Source of the DNA: Duganella rivi
Lineage (GTDB): Bacteria > Pseudomonadota > Gammaproteobacteria > Burkholderiales > Burkholderiaceae_D
NCBI RefSeq assembly: GCF_009857435.1
Contig: NZ_WWCK01000002.1
Location: 434,001 to 498,000, forward strand
Direction of reading: 5' to 3'
Length of the DNA stretch: 64,000 nt
How positions within the stretch are numbered: position 1 is the stretch's first letter; every line of letters begins with the position of its first letter. The notes beneath the pieces were generated by a model. That model had not been told where the DNA came from. It searched no databases and was given only the letters and a program-made list of their open reading frames with translations. Below, one piece after another: positions 1 through 6,912 of the stretch. Made by a program: the position numbers and the translations under genes.

Positions 1-1
1 G

Positions 2-574
2 ATCCGCAGCATGACGGTGATGACCATCGGCGGCGAGCCGTCGCTGGTGGCCGCGTACACGTGTACGCCGCTGGTCGTTATTCCGCTCAAGGACTTGAAG
101 GATGGCGCGCACATCGCCGCCAAGACGGTGGGCGAGATGGGCTGGGGCAGTGCGCCCAATGGGCTGGTGAGTTTCAAGCAGGGCGATTCGGAATATGCGC
201 TGCTGGTCAATTCCAGCCGGTCGGCCGACTTGCTGACCGCAGCCGAGCTGAACGCAGGCGCCGCCGCGCCTGGCTTGAATACGCCGATCGAAGTGCCGGC
301 CAAGCCGTATTCGGGCGTGAAGGCGCTGATGACGCCGATGTCGGCCGTGATGCGCCTGGATAACCTGAACGAGCAACAACTGCTGGCGCTGCGGCGCGAG
401 GATGCCAGCGGCCAGATGCAGCTGGTGTCGGTGCTCAAAGGCGCTTACCTGCGCTTGAGCGATTTTGTGAACGAATATGACTTCTCCGATTATCGCTACC
501 CGGAGGGGGATCGCTATCGTGACTTCCACAAATTTGCCCGTGGCCTGGAAGGCTATCCTGAACTGGCGCGCTAA
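2..574 (+). CDS. Hypothetical protein, 5' end cut off by the window edge
   Basis: The reading frame is open to the first base, so only the last 190 residues are visible; the first ATG at 11 is probably internal. The visible part mixes short hydrophobic beta-like stretches near its start with a charged, Tyr/Asp-rich tail (residues about 150-185). I recognise no domain. The 3' end overlaps the next gene by 56 bases, and that gene encodes an exported protein, so the two probably form one transcription unit. The overlap suggests coupled translation. The function is unknown; the full gene upstream would be needed to classify it. Confidence 0.6.
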   Translation: MRSMTVMTIGGEPSLVAAYTCTPLVVIPLKDLKDGAHIAAKTVGEMGWGSAPNGLVSFKQGDSEYALLVNSSRSADLLTAAELNAGAAAPGLNTPIEVPAKPYSGVKALMTPMSAVMRLDNLNEQQLLALRREDASGQMQLVSVLKGAYLRLSDFVNEYDFSDYRYPEGDRYRDFHKFARGLEGYPELAR

Positions 575-1313
575 CGCCGGCGTTGCGGCGGCGCTGCTGG
601 TGTTGCCATTGGCGGCGGCATCGGCTACGCTGGTGACGCCGTCCGGGCCGGCGGTGCCGGAGAACCTGCTGCGCATCGTCGTGCATTTGGACGCGCCGTT
701 GAGTGCACCGCTGGACATGCAGCACGTGCAACTGCTCGACGGCGCAGGCGTGCCGATCAAGGACGCCTTCCTTGATCTGCCGCTGGCCGGGCGCGACGGC
801 AAATCGCTGACCTTGCTGCTGCATCCGGGGCGCATCAAGACTGGCGTGGGGCCGAACGTCGCGCTGGGGCCGGCCTTGCATGCAGGGCAAAGCGTGATGC
901 TGCGCATTGACGATCCGCAGCTGGGGCGGGGGGTGGAAAAGCGCTGGCAAGTGCTACCGCCGTTGCGGCAGCCGATTACGCCGCAGCAGTGGACCTTGGC
1001 GGCGCTGAAACGTGGCAGCAGGGAACCGATGCGGGTTATGCTGCCGGCCGCGCTGGACGGCGATGCCGCGCCTTTACTGGCGCTGCAGGGGCCGGACGGA
1101 CGGCGCGTCGAGGGCGTTGCGCGGCTGGCGCCGGGTGAGTCCGAGTGGCGTTTCGCGCCAGCGCGGGCGTGGCGGGCAGGGAAGTACGTGCTGCGCGTGC
1201 ATTCGCAACTGGAAGACCCGCAGGGTAACCGCTTGTGCGCGGCGTTTGAGCAGGCGCAGCAAAGTGCTCAACAGTGCGACGACGAAGGTCGGCGCGAGTT
1301 TATCATCGACTAA
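519..1313 (+). CDS. Secreted protein of unknown function (264 aa)
   Basis: I place the start at GTG 519 because GGAGG at 502-506 lies at a suitable distance and because this start gives a plausible signal peptide: a short basic region, then an Ala/Leu-rich core ending in AAASA near residue 35. An in-frame ATG at 477 lacks such a site. The mature part is beta-rich with Pro/Gly turns and two cysteines near the C terminus (RLCAAFEQ and QQCDDE), which could form a disulfide in the periplasm. It resembles an Ig-like or beta-sandwich exported domain, but I cannot name a family. It overlaps the upstream gene by 56 bases and sits 21 bases before a lipoprotein gene. Confidence 0.7.
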   Translation: MTSTNLPVAWKAILNWRANAGVAAALLVLPLAAASATLVTPSGPAVPENLLRIVVHLDAPLSAPLDMQHVQLLDGAGVPIKDAFLDLPLAGRDGKSLTLLLHPGRIKTGVGPNVALGPALHAGQSVMLRIDDPQLGRGVEKRWQVLPPLRQPITPQQWTLAALKRGSREPMRVMLPAALDGDAAPLLALQGPDGRRVEGVARLAPGESEWRFAPARAWRAGKYVLRVHSQLEDPQGNRLCAAFEQAQQSAQQCDDEGRREFIID

Positions 1314-1334
1314 CAACCTTTTTTGGAGACTGTC

Positions 1335-1907
1335 ATGCTTAAACGTACTTTTGCAGTGTTGGCACTGGCTTGTGCCGGTTTGGCATTGAACGGCTGCACC
1401 ACGACCACCGGCGCGGCCAAGCCGAGCAGCGCCGCCGTCAAGACCGAGATCGAGCAGGGCGCTTACACCACGCTGGAACGCTTGTACAAGGAAGTCAAAG
1501 GCTCGCGCGAACTGGTGCAAAAGGCGAACGGCGTGCTGGTGTTCCCGAACGTGGTGGCGGCTGGCTTCGTGGTGGGCGGTGAATATGGCAAAGGTGTGCT
1601 ACGTACCGGCGGCGTGGTAGCCGATTATTACAGCGTGGCGTCGCTGTCGGTGGGCTTCCAGGCTGGCGCGCAATCCAAGGCAGTGGTACTGTTATTCATG
1701 AGCCGCGAGGCGCTGGACAAATTCCGCAATGGCAAAGGCTGGACGGCCGGCGTGGATGGTTCGGTGGCGCTGATCAAAGTAGGCGCCAATGGCGAGATCG
1801 ATACGCGTACCGCCAACAATCCGGTGCAAGCGTTCGTGCTGACCAACGCCGGCTTGATGGCTAACCTCAATCTCGAAGGCACCAAGTTCTCCAAACTAGA
1901 TTTATAA
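1335..1907 (+). CDS. SYLF-domain (YSC84/Ysc84-like) lipoprotein
   Basis: The 190-residue protein begins with a lipoprotein signal peptide whose lipobox is LNGC, so the mature N-terminal Cys is near residue 21. The rest is a SYLF/Ysc84 domain: a long helix with the LVQKANGVLVFP stretch, then Gly-rich strands (VVGGEYGKGVL, SVGFQAGAQSKAVVLLFM) and the final region ending in LNLEGTKFSKLDL. Bacterial members of this family are envelope lipoproteins thought to bind phospholipid; their exact role is poorly defined. ATG 1335 is preferred over an upstream in-frame ATG at 1323 because GGAG sits at 1324-1327 and the signal peptide then starts MLKR. Confidence 0.85.
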   Translation: MLKRTFAVLALACAGLALNGCTTTTGAAKPSSAAVKTEIEQGAYTTLERLYKEVKGSRELVQKANGVLVFPNVVAAGFVVGGEYGKGVLRTGGVVADYYSVASLSVGFQAGAQSKAVVLLFMSREALDKFRNGKGWTAGVDGSVALIKVGANGEIDTRTANNPVQAFVLTNAGLMANLNLEGTKFSKLDL

Positions 1908-1914
1908 GGCAATA

Positions 1915-2280
1915 ATGACTCGTAACATTCTGGATCAAGCCCGTATTCATCCTGCCGCACTCGCGCAGATCAGCAACTACCACCGCGACTTGATCGCGGA
2001 GGTGGAAGCGGCCATCGCCGCCAACAAGGTGGTGGTGGTCGGCATGGGCTTGAATCCATTTCCGGCCAAGGCGCGCAAGCTGCTGGACGCGCAAGGCATT
2101 CAGTACAAATATCTCAGCTACGGCAATTACTTCTCGACGTGGCGTCCGCGCCTGGCGCTCAAGCTGTGGAGCGGCTGGTCGACTTTCCCGATGATTTTTG
2201 TGAACGGCACGCTGATCGGCGGCGCGACCGACCTGCAAAAGCTGATCGCCAGCGGTGAGCTGGCGCGCTTGCTGGCTTAG
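1915..2280 (+). CDS. Glutaredoxin-fold protein without any cysteine
   Basis: The 121-residue protein has the order of a monothiol glutaredoxin: a helical N-terminal extension, a first strand (KVVVVGMGLNPFP), a helix (AKARKLLDAQG), a second strand (YKYLSYG), then the WSGWSTFPMIFVNGTLIGG segment with the family's cis-Pro (TFP) and GG glutathione-binding turn. However, where the active-site CGFS or CPYC motif belongs the sequence reads NPFPAKA, and the whole protein contains no Cys. It therefore cannot act as a classic thiol oxidoreductase or coordinate an Fe-S cluster by its own thiol. It begins 7 bases after the SYLF lipoprotein and is probably cotranscribed. A glutathione-binding or structural role is my inference. 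Confidence 0.8.
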   Translation: MTRNILDQARIHPAALAQISNYHRDLIAEVEAAIAANKVVVVGMGLNPFPAKARKLLDAQGIQYKYLSYGNYFSTWRPRLALKLWSGWSTFPMIFVNGTLIGGATDLQKLIASGELARLLA

Positions 2281-2282
2281 TC

Positions 2283-2588
2283 TCAGTCTGGCGCGACTTC
2301 GTCGTTCAGTTTCTCCGTGAGTTGCTGCAGGGCCGGCGGCGCTTCGTCCAGATGGTAGTGGACGCAGTGCGTCTGCTGGCCGTCGTCCACTTCCAGATCG
2401 TACTGAAAGTCCCATGACTTGGGCGCTTCCTTGACCAGCTTGGGCTGAAGCGCGAAGAAGTCGCTGGTGCGCAGCAGCTGTTCCAGCTGGCCGGCCTGTT
2501 CAGGCGGCAGCTGCGCCAGATCGACCGTGCGCGTTTGCGCCCCGGCTGGCCCGGTAAAGCCTCCTGTGCATTTCAAGGTTAAGCGCAT
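2283..2588 (-). CDS. Emfourin-type inhibitor of protealysin-like protease
   Basis: This 101-residue protein matches the emfourin pattern: an N-terminal strand with TGGFTG, a central LPPEQAGQLEQLL helix followed by SDFFAL, the FQYDLEVDDG strand pair, and a final DEAPPALQQLTEKL segment. Emfourins are small cytoplasmic inhibitors encoded next to protealysin-like M4 proteases. It starts at ATG 2588, preceded on the minus strand by AGGAAGGA, 13 bases after the protease stop codon, so protease and inhibitor should be cotranslated from one message. A longer in-frame reading upstream lies inside the protease gene and is not needed. The 3' end is two bases from the convergent glutaredoxin-like gene. 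Confidence 0.87.
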   Translation of the reverse strand: MRLTLKCTGGFTGPAGAQTRTVDLAQLPPEQAGQLEQLLRTSDFFALQPKLVKEAPKSWDFQYDLEVDDGQQTHCVHYHLDEAPPALQQLTEKLNDEVAPD

Positions 2589-2601
2589 GCTGCTTCCTTC
2601 C

Positions 2602-3630
2602 TCATGCCACGCCGACGACTTTCCACGCCGCCTGTACTGCGTGCTGCTCGGCTGAATCCGCGCCGTACAGCAGCGCTGCCGATTCCGAGGTGGCCTTGGC
2701 CATGTCGGCAAAAGTCGCGTCCGGCGTCAGCAGCGATAGCGCCTTGTACCAGATCGGCCCGGCCTTTTCCCACGCGTGGCCCTTGAGCGCGATAGCGGCC
2801 GCGTAAAAGGCATGGTTGGGAATGCCGGAGTTGGTGTGGACATCGCCGTTCTCCACGTATCCTGCCATGGTTTTCGGTTGATCGTCGCCCGACCAGGTGA
2901 GCGCCTGGTTGCCGGGATCGGCCATCGAGCGCAGCGCCTTGCCGACAGACGGCGCCATGATGCCGGCGCCGATCAGCCAATCAGCCTGCTCGACGGTTTG
3001 CTTGAGCGTCCACTGTTTGACCAGGCTGCCGAATACGTCCGAGACCGATTCATTGAGCGCACCGCTTTGGTCTTGGTACACCAGGCCGCCCGGCACCGCG
3101 TACTGCGTGACGCCGTGGGTCAACTCGTGGGCGATCACGTCGATGGCGTTGGTAAAGCCGAGGAACAGCTTGCCGTCGCCATCGCCGTAGACCATTTGCT
3201 GGCCGTTCCAGAAGGCGTTGTTGAACTTGACCTGGTAGTGAACGGTGGAGTCCAGCCTTAAACCCTTGCCGTCAATGGAATTGCGCTTCAGGACTTCGCG
3301 GAAGAAATCATAGGTGGCGCCGGCGCCGTCATAGGCCTGGTTGACAGCTTTGTCGCTGGATGGCTTGCTATCTTCGCCGCGCACCAGCTTGCCGGGCAGG
3401 GCGGTTTTATTTTGCGCATCGTAGACGGTGCGGCGCTTTTCGCCGGTGGCGGCGGTGGCCAATCCCATCATCATCGGCGCGACCGAGCGCTGGCCGCGCA
3501 AGTGGGCGGAGAGTTCGGCCTGGTCGAGCAGGCAATGGCGTTCGCTGGCATCCGTGCTTGCATCGGCCAATTGGCGCAGCATCTTCGGCGGAATGATGAA
3601 GCAGGTGCAGCCGTGCGGGTGCGCAGCCAT
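2602..3630 (-). CDS. Protealysin-like M4 (thermolysin family) metalloprotease
   Basis: The 342-residue zinc endopeptidase has a short propeptide with the CFIIPPKML motif (residues 10-18) typical of protealysin-type precursors, and no signal peptide, so it is made as a cytoplasmic proenzyme. The catalytic domain carries HELTH (zinc ligands and catalytic Glu, near residue 168), GALNESVSDVFG with the third zinc ligand Glu, and the late DVHTNSGIPNHAFY segment with the catalytic His. The size equals that of protealysin. A GGAGA site precedes ATG 3630. The emfourin inhibitor gene follows directly. Known relatives are implicated in bacterial entry into eukaryotic cells and interbacterial effects; what this one cuts is not visible. 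Confidence 0.93.
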   Translation of the reverse strand: MAAHPHGCTCFIIPPKMLRQLADASTDASERHCLLDQAELSAHLRGQRSVAPMMMGLATAATGEKRRTVYDAQNKTALPGKLVRGEDSKPSSDKAVNQAYDGAGATYDFFREVLKRNSIDGKGLRLDSTVHYQVKFNNAFWNGQQMVYGDGDGKLFLGFTNAIDVIAHELTHGVTQYAVPGGLVYQDQSGALNESVSDVFGSLVKQWTLKQTVEQADWLIGAGIMAPSVGKALRSMADPGNQALTWSGDDQPKTMAGYVENGDVHTNSGIPNHAFYAAAIALKGHAWEKAGPIWYKALSLLTPDATFADMAKATSESAALLYGADSAEQHAVQAAWKVVGVA

Positions 3631-3700
3631 GACGTTCTCCTAAACAATGCAATAGCGTATTTATACACGCATTTGCATGGTGGGGATGTCACGGTACGGC

Positions 3701-4834
3701 TTAATCCGGCACGATAAACCTGGGTAAGCTGACGGTAAAAACGCAGCCCACTTGCGGCAGATCGCGCACCTGAAGGGTGCCGTGGCAAGCGATGACTGAT
3801 TGCTGCGCTATCGTCAGTCCCAAGCCCAATCCGCTACGGTCACAGCCGTGTTGCGCGAAAGGCAGGAACATCGTGGCCTCGGCATTGGGCGGCAGGCCGC
3901 CGCAGTGGTCGGCCACGTCGATTTGAATTTTGTCTGCATTGCTGTAGGCACTCAAGCTAACCTCGGTGCCCGGCTGGGTAAATTTGATGGCGTTTTGCAG
4001 CAGGTTGGCCACTGCCGAGAGCAGTAGTTCCCGGTTGCCGCTCAGTGCCAGCGTCGGATCGACCGCCGCTACGGCGAGGCTACAGCCCTTTGCCTGGGCC
4101 GCCAGCTGCGCGGCGCAGGCCAACTCGGCCACGAACAGCGCCAGAGGGAAGGCGTTCAGCATGTTGACCTGCTGGCCATCGACGCGGATGTCCAGCAAGG
4201 ACTCGTCAATCATCTTGGCAAGTCCGCCAAGGCTGCGTTCCAGAATGGTGCCGGTCGCGCCGGTTAGGCTGAGGTTGCCTGCCTTGGCGGCGGAGAATGC
4301 CAAGGTGGCCGTACCCAACACATTTCTGAGTTCGTGGGCAAAAATGCCCACCCGTTCCTTGGCCTCGCGCGCGACCTTGTCGGCCGTTTGCAGTTCTTTC
4401 TGGTAGCTGAATTCGTTGACGGCATCGGCAATGGCATTGTCCAGACATCGGTTCAAGGTTCTGAATTCATTGACTTGAAATGGCGCATCGCGCTCGACCG
4501 CCAGATCGGTGATGGCCTGGCAGAGATCGCCGTAGTCGTGCACCACTTCATCAACGCTGAAACCCATGTCCAGCAAGTCCTTGCCGTGCTGGCTCGCAGA
4601 TGCGCCGACTTCGGACCACGCGGAAGTTCCGCCGGCCCGGCCGGAAATAGCGTGGCTGGCCGCCGGATTGGGGATTTGCTCAACGTGCAGTGTGCGTATC
4701 AGCTGATCCAGAAAAATTGGCACGCCGTTTTCCAATTGCTCCGAGGTGGCCGATCTGCCGGGCCGTTGCGCGACCTTCTCGCGGCAGCGCCGTTCCAGCT
4801 CGGCGCGATTGTTGCTGAGGAATTCGTGCATCAT
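3701..4834 (-). CDS. Soluble sensor histidine kinase with RsbR-like N-terminal domain
   Basis: The 377-residue protein has no membrane segment. The first 150 residues are helical and contain the pattern DLLDMGFSVDEVVHDYGDL, reminiscent of RsbR-type globin-like or RsbRD_N sensor domains. The H-box is FAHELRNVLG (His near residue 166), the N-box LLQNAIKFT, and G-boxes DHCGGL and GLGLGL complete the HATPase_c domain, so it should autophosphorylate. It overlaps the preceding small gene by ATGA, implying coupled translation. No response regulator is adjacent; the protealysin operon lies 70 bases downstream on the same strand. The assignment of the sensory domain is weaker than that of the kinase core. 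Confidence 0.85.
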   Translation of the reverse strand: MMHEFLSNNRAELERRCREKVAQRPGRSATSEQLENGVPIFLDQLIRTLHVEQIPNPAASHAISGRAGGTSAWSEVGASASQHGKDLLDMGFSVDEVVHDYGDLCQAITDLAVERDAPFQVNEFRTLNRCLDNAIADAVNEFSYQKELQTADKVAREAKERVGIFAHELRNVLGTATLAFSAAKAGNLSLTGATGTILERSLGGLAKMIDESLLDIRVDGQQVNMLNAFPLALFVAELACAAQLAAQAKGCSLAVAAVDPTLALSGNRELLLSAVANLLQNAIKFTQPGTEVSLSAYSNADKIQIDVADHCGGLPPNAEATMFLPFAQHGCDRSGLGLGLTIAQQSVIACHGTLQVRDLPQVGCVFTVSLPRFIVPD

Positions 4835-5169
4835 GGCGAGGGCTTTTTAGAGATCGATATCGCGGTGGGATCGCTGGCCGGGAAACTGTTCGCCAGCGCC
4901 GCATCGAGTGCGGACTCGACATCCGCCAGTCCCTGTTCATAGGGAGAGCCTGCCATGGCGGTGTGGGCCGTTGCATGGCGCTGGCGTAGCTGCAGGTAGG
5001 CGCGCTGGTGTGCCGCTGAGCGCCTGTCATCAATTTTTTTCTGATAGAGCAGCACAAAAAGCGACTCGCGGGCAGTGAGTCCGATCAGGGTCTCATTGCC
5101 GTCGGCATCGCTACAAAGCGAGCCGTTTGCGCTCAGTTGATGACGTTCTGAGGTGTTGAGGTCGAGCAT
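4831..5169 (-). CDS. Small hypothetical protein coupled to a histidine kinase
   Basis: This 112-residue protein is soluble, helical in its middle (LTARESLFVLLYQKKIDDRR) and ends with a motif, NSFPASDPTAIS, found in many small proteobacterial proteins of unknown function. GGAGA lies just before ATG 5169 on the minus strand. The stop overlaps the start of the histidine kinase (ATGA), so the two are translated together and may work together, for instance as ligand or phosphotransfer partner; that is inference. No domain name can be given. Confidence 0.65.
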   Translation of the reverse strand: MLDLNTSERHQLSANGSLCSDADGNETLIGLTARESLFVLLYQKKIDDRRSAAHQRAYLQLRQRHATAHTAMAGSPYEQGLADVESALDAALANSFPASDPTAISISKKPSP

Positions 5170-5322
5170 GGCATCTCCGATGAATGCTGCTGCCGGTGTG
5201 CCATTGCCGTAAGGGCAGGGACTGCGGTAGGGGCGGATTGACTATAGCACCTGGGCGCAGTGGGGACGATTGCATTTGACTATGAATCAGGAATTTCGAT
5301 CTCAGCAGTCGGCGCGCCTCTT

Positions 5323-5535
5323 TCATGGCCGCCGTAGCGGATCGAGCAGCATGCGCAGATTGTTATGGTCAATCTCGTACATCAGCGCGATGAGCATGCC
5401 GAGTTCGCCGGAAGGAAAGCCTTCGCGTGCAAACCAGCCGAGATAGTGCCCCGGCAAATCGGCAATCTTGCGCCCCTTGTACTTCCCGTAAGGCATTTCC
5501 CGCGTCAATAGCAGGGCGAGTTTTTCAGAATTCAT
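5323..5535 (-). CDS. DUF3820 family small protein
   Basis: The 70-residue protein fits the DUF3820 family: the opening MPYGKYKGRKIADLPGHYLGWF block and the following FPSGELGMLIALMYEI helix are characteristic. Members have been described as putative quorum-sensing-regulated virulence factors in Pseudomonas, but no molecular function is established. It is a single-gene unit, flanked by 153 bases of plain sequence on its downstream side (5170-5322, nothing recognisable) and by 119 bases up to the MFS gene on the other side. Confidence 0.85.
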   Translation of the reverse strand: MNSEKLALLLTREMPYGKYKGRKIADLPGHYLGWFAREGFPSGELGMLIALMYEIDHNNLRMLLDPLRRP

Positions 5536-5654
5536 GGTGCTATTTTACTTGGCTGTTATTGCTTTGGATTCAAATATGTTTTGGGTTTTTGAGTCTTTTT
5601 CTCAATAGCGGGAATCGCGATACTGCATGACATTAACTTTTCTGGAGTGAAGTC

Positions 5655-6866
5655 ATGCCTATTGCACTGCTTGCGCTGACCATCAGCGCGTTTGCTATCG
5701 GGACTACCGAGTTTGTTATTGTCGGCCTGCTGCCGACTATCGCCGCCGATCTGGGCGTGAATTTGCCGTCGGCCGGGCTGCTGGTCAGCTTGTATGCGAT
5801 GGGCGTCGCCATCGGCGCGCCGGTGCTGACGGCGCTGACCGGCAAGCTGCCGCGCAAGCTGTTGCTGGTGTCGCTGATGGTGCTATTTACGGCTGGGAAT
5901 CTGCTGGCGTGGAAAGCGCCGAGCTACGAGTCGCTGGTGATTGCCCGCATTCTGACCGGCCTCGCGCACGGCGTATTTTTCTCGATCGGCTCGACCATCG
6001 CCACCTCGCTGGTGCCGAAGGAGAAGGCGGCCAGCGCGATTGCCATCATGTTCACCGGCCTGACCGTGGCGCTGGTGACCGGCGTGCCGCTGGGGACTTT
6101 CATTGGCCAGCACTTCGGCTGGCGCGAGACTTTCCTCGCCGTTTCCGTATTGGGCGTGATTGCTGCCGTCGGCAGCGCGATCTTCGTGCCCTCGACCATC
6201 CAGCATAACAAGCCTGCCTCGCTGATGCAGCAGGTGAAGGTGCTGGGCGAACCGCGCCTGCTGCTGGTCTACGCCATGACCGCCATCGGCTACGGCGGCT
6301 CGTTCACCGCCTTTACCTTCCTCGCGCCGATCCTGACCGATATCACCGGCTTCAGTGTGAACGCGGTGGGCCTGGTGATGCTGGTGTACGGTGTATCGGT
6401 CGCAGTGGGGAATATCTGGGGCGGCAAGCTGGCCGATAAACGCGGCCCGGTTGGCGCGCTGAAGATCATCTTCCTCGGTCTCGCAGCTGTACTGTTGGTA
6501 CTGACTTTCACCGCGCCGTACAAATGGCTGGTGCTGGCAACTGTACTGGTGTGGGGCGCGGTGGCGTTTGGTAACGTGGCCGGCTTGCAGGTGTACGTGG
6601 TGCAGCAGGCGGAGCATTTTACGCCGCGCGCGGTGGACGTGGCTTCGGGCTTGAACATCGCTGCGTTCAACCTTGGTATCGCCGGCGGCGCATGGGGCGG
6701 CGGCTTGATTGTGGAGCACCTGGGCCTCGTGCATACCGGCTGGATCGGCGCACTGGTGGTGCTGGGCGCCTTCGGCCTGACTGCGTTCAGTGGCCGCCTG
6801 GATCGCTTGAATCCACGTCCTTCCGGCGTTGGCGGCGCTAAGTCCATCCACGCCGCAGCGCACTGA
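5655..6866 (+). CDS. MFS transporter, AraJ/YdhP-like drug exporter family
   Basis: The 403-residue protein has the 12-helix layout of the DHA1 major facilitator group. The opening ALTISAFAIGTTEFVIVGLL with the GTTEF motif is typical of the AraJ/NepI/chloramphenicol-exporter-like subgroup; helix 5 carries the GVPLGTFIGQHFGWR antiporter-type motif, and LADKRGPVG is the loop between helices 8 and 9. GGAG 12 bases before ATG 5655 supports the start. Such proteins export small molecules by proton antiport across the inner membrane; the substrate cannot be inferred. A perfect 13-bp inverted repeat begins eight bases after the stop. Confidence 0.9.
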   Translation: MPIALLALTISAFAIGTTEFVIVGLLPTIAADLGVNLPSAGLLVSLYAMGVAIGAPVLTALTGKLPRKLLLVSLMVLFTAGNLLAWKAPSYESLVIARILTGLAHGVFFSIGSTIATSLVPKEKAASAIAIMFTGLTVALVTGVPLGTFIGQHFGWRETFLAVSVLGVIAAVGSAIFVPSTIQHNKPASLMQQVKVLGEPRLLLVYAMTAIGYGGSFTAFTFLAPILTDITGFSVNAVGLVMLVYGVSVAVGNIWGGKLADKRGPVGALKIIFLGLAAVLLVLTFTAPYKWLVLATVLVWGAVAFGNVAGLQVYVVQQAEHFTPRAVDVASGLNIAAFNLGIAGGAWGGGLIVEHLGLVHTGWIGALVVLGAFGLTAFSGRLDRLNPRPSGVGGAKSIHAAAH

Positions 6867-6873
6867 TTGAGGT

Positions 6874-6909
6874 ATATTGGCGGCGATTTGATTCACTCGC
6901 CGCCAATAT
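6874..6909. repeat. Perfect 13-bp inverted repeat between MFS and symporter genes
   Basis: The arms ATATTGGCGGCGA (6874-6886) and TCGCCGCCAATAT (6897-6909) are exact reverse complements around a 10-base loop. The right arm ends three bases before the ATG of the symporter gene, in the place where its ribosome binding site should be, and no Shine-Dalgarno sequence is visible there. There is no T tract after it, so a classic intrinsic terminator is not well supported. It may stop read-through from the MFS gene, control symporter translation, or bind a regulator as DNA. Confidence 0.8.
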
Positions 6910-6912
6910 CCC

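Noticed and set aside
6874-6909. The inverted repeat as a standard intrinsic terminator of the MFS gene
   Set aside because: No run of T follows on either strand, so a simple Rho-independent terminator is not supported; it is kept as a repeat of open function.
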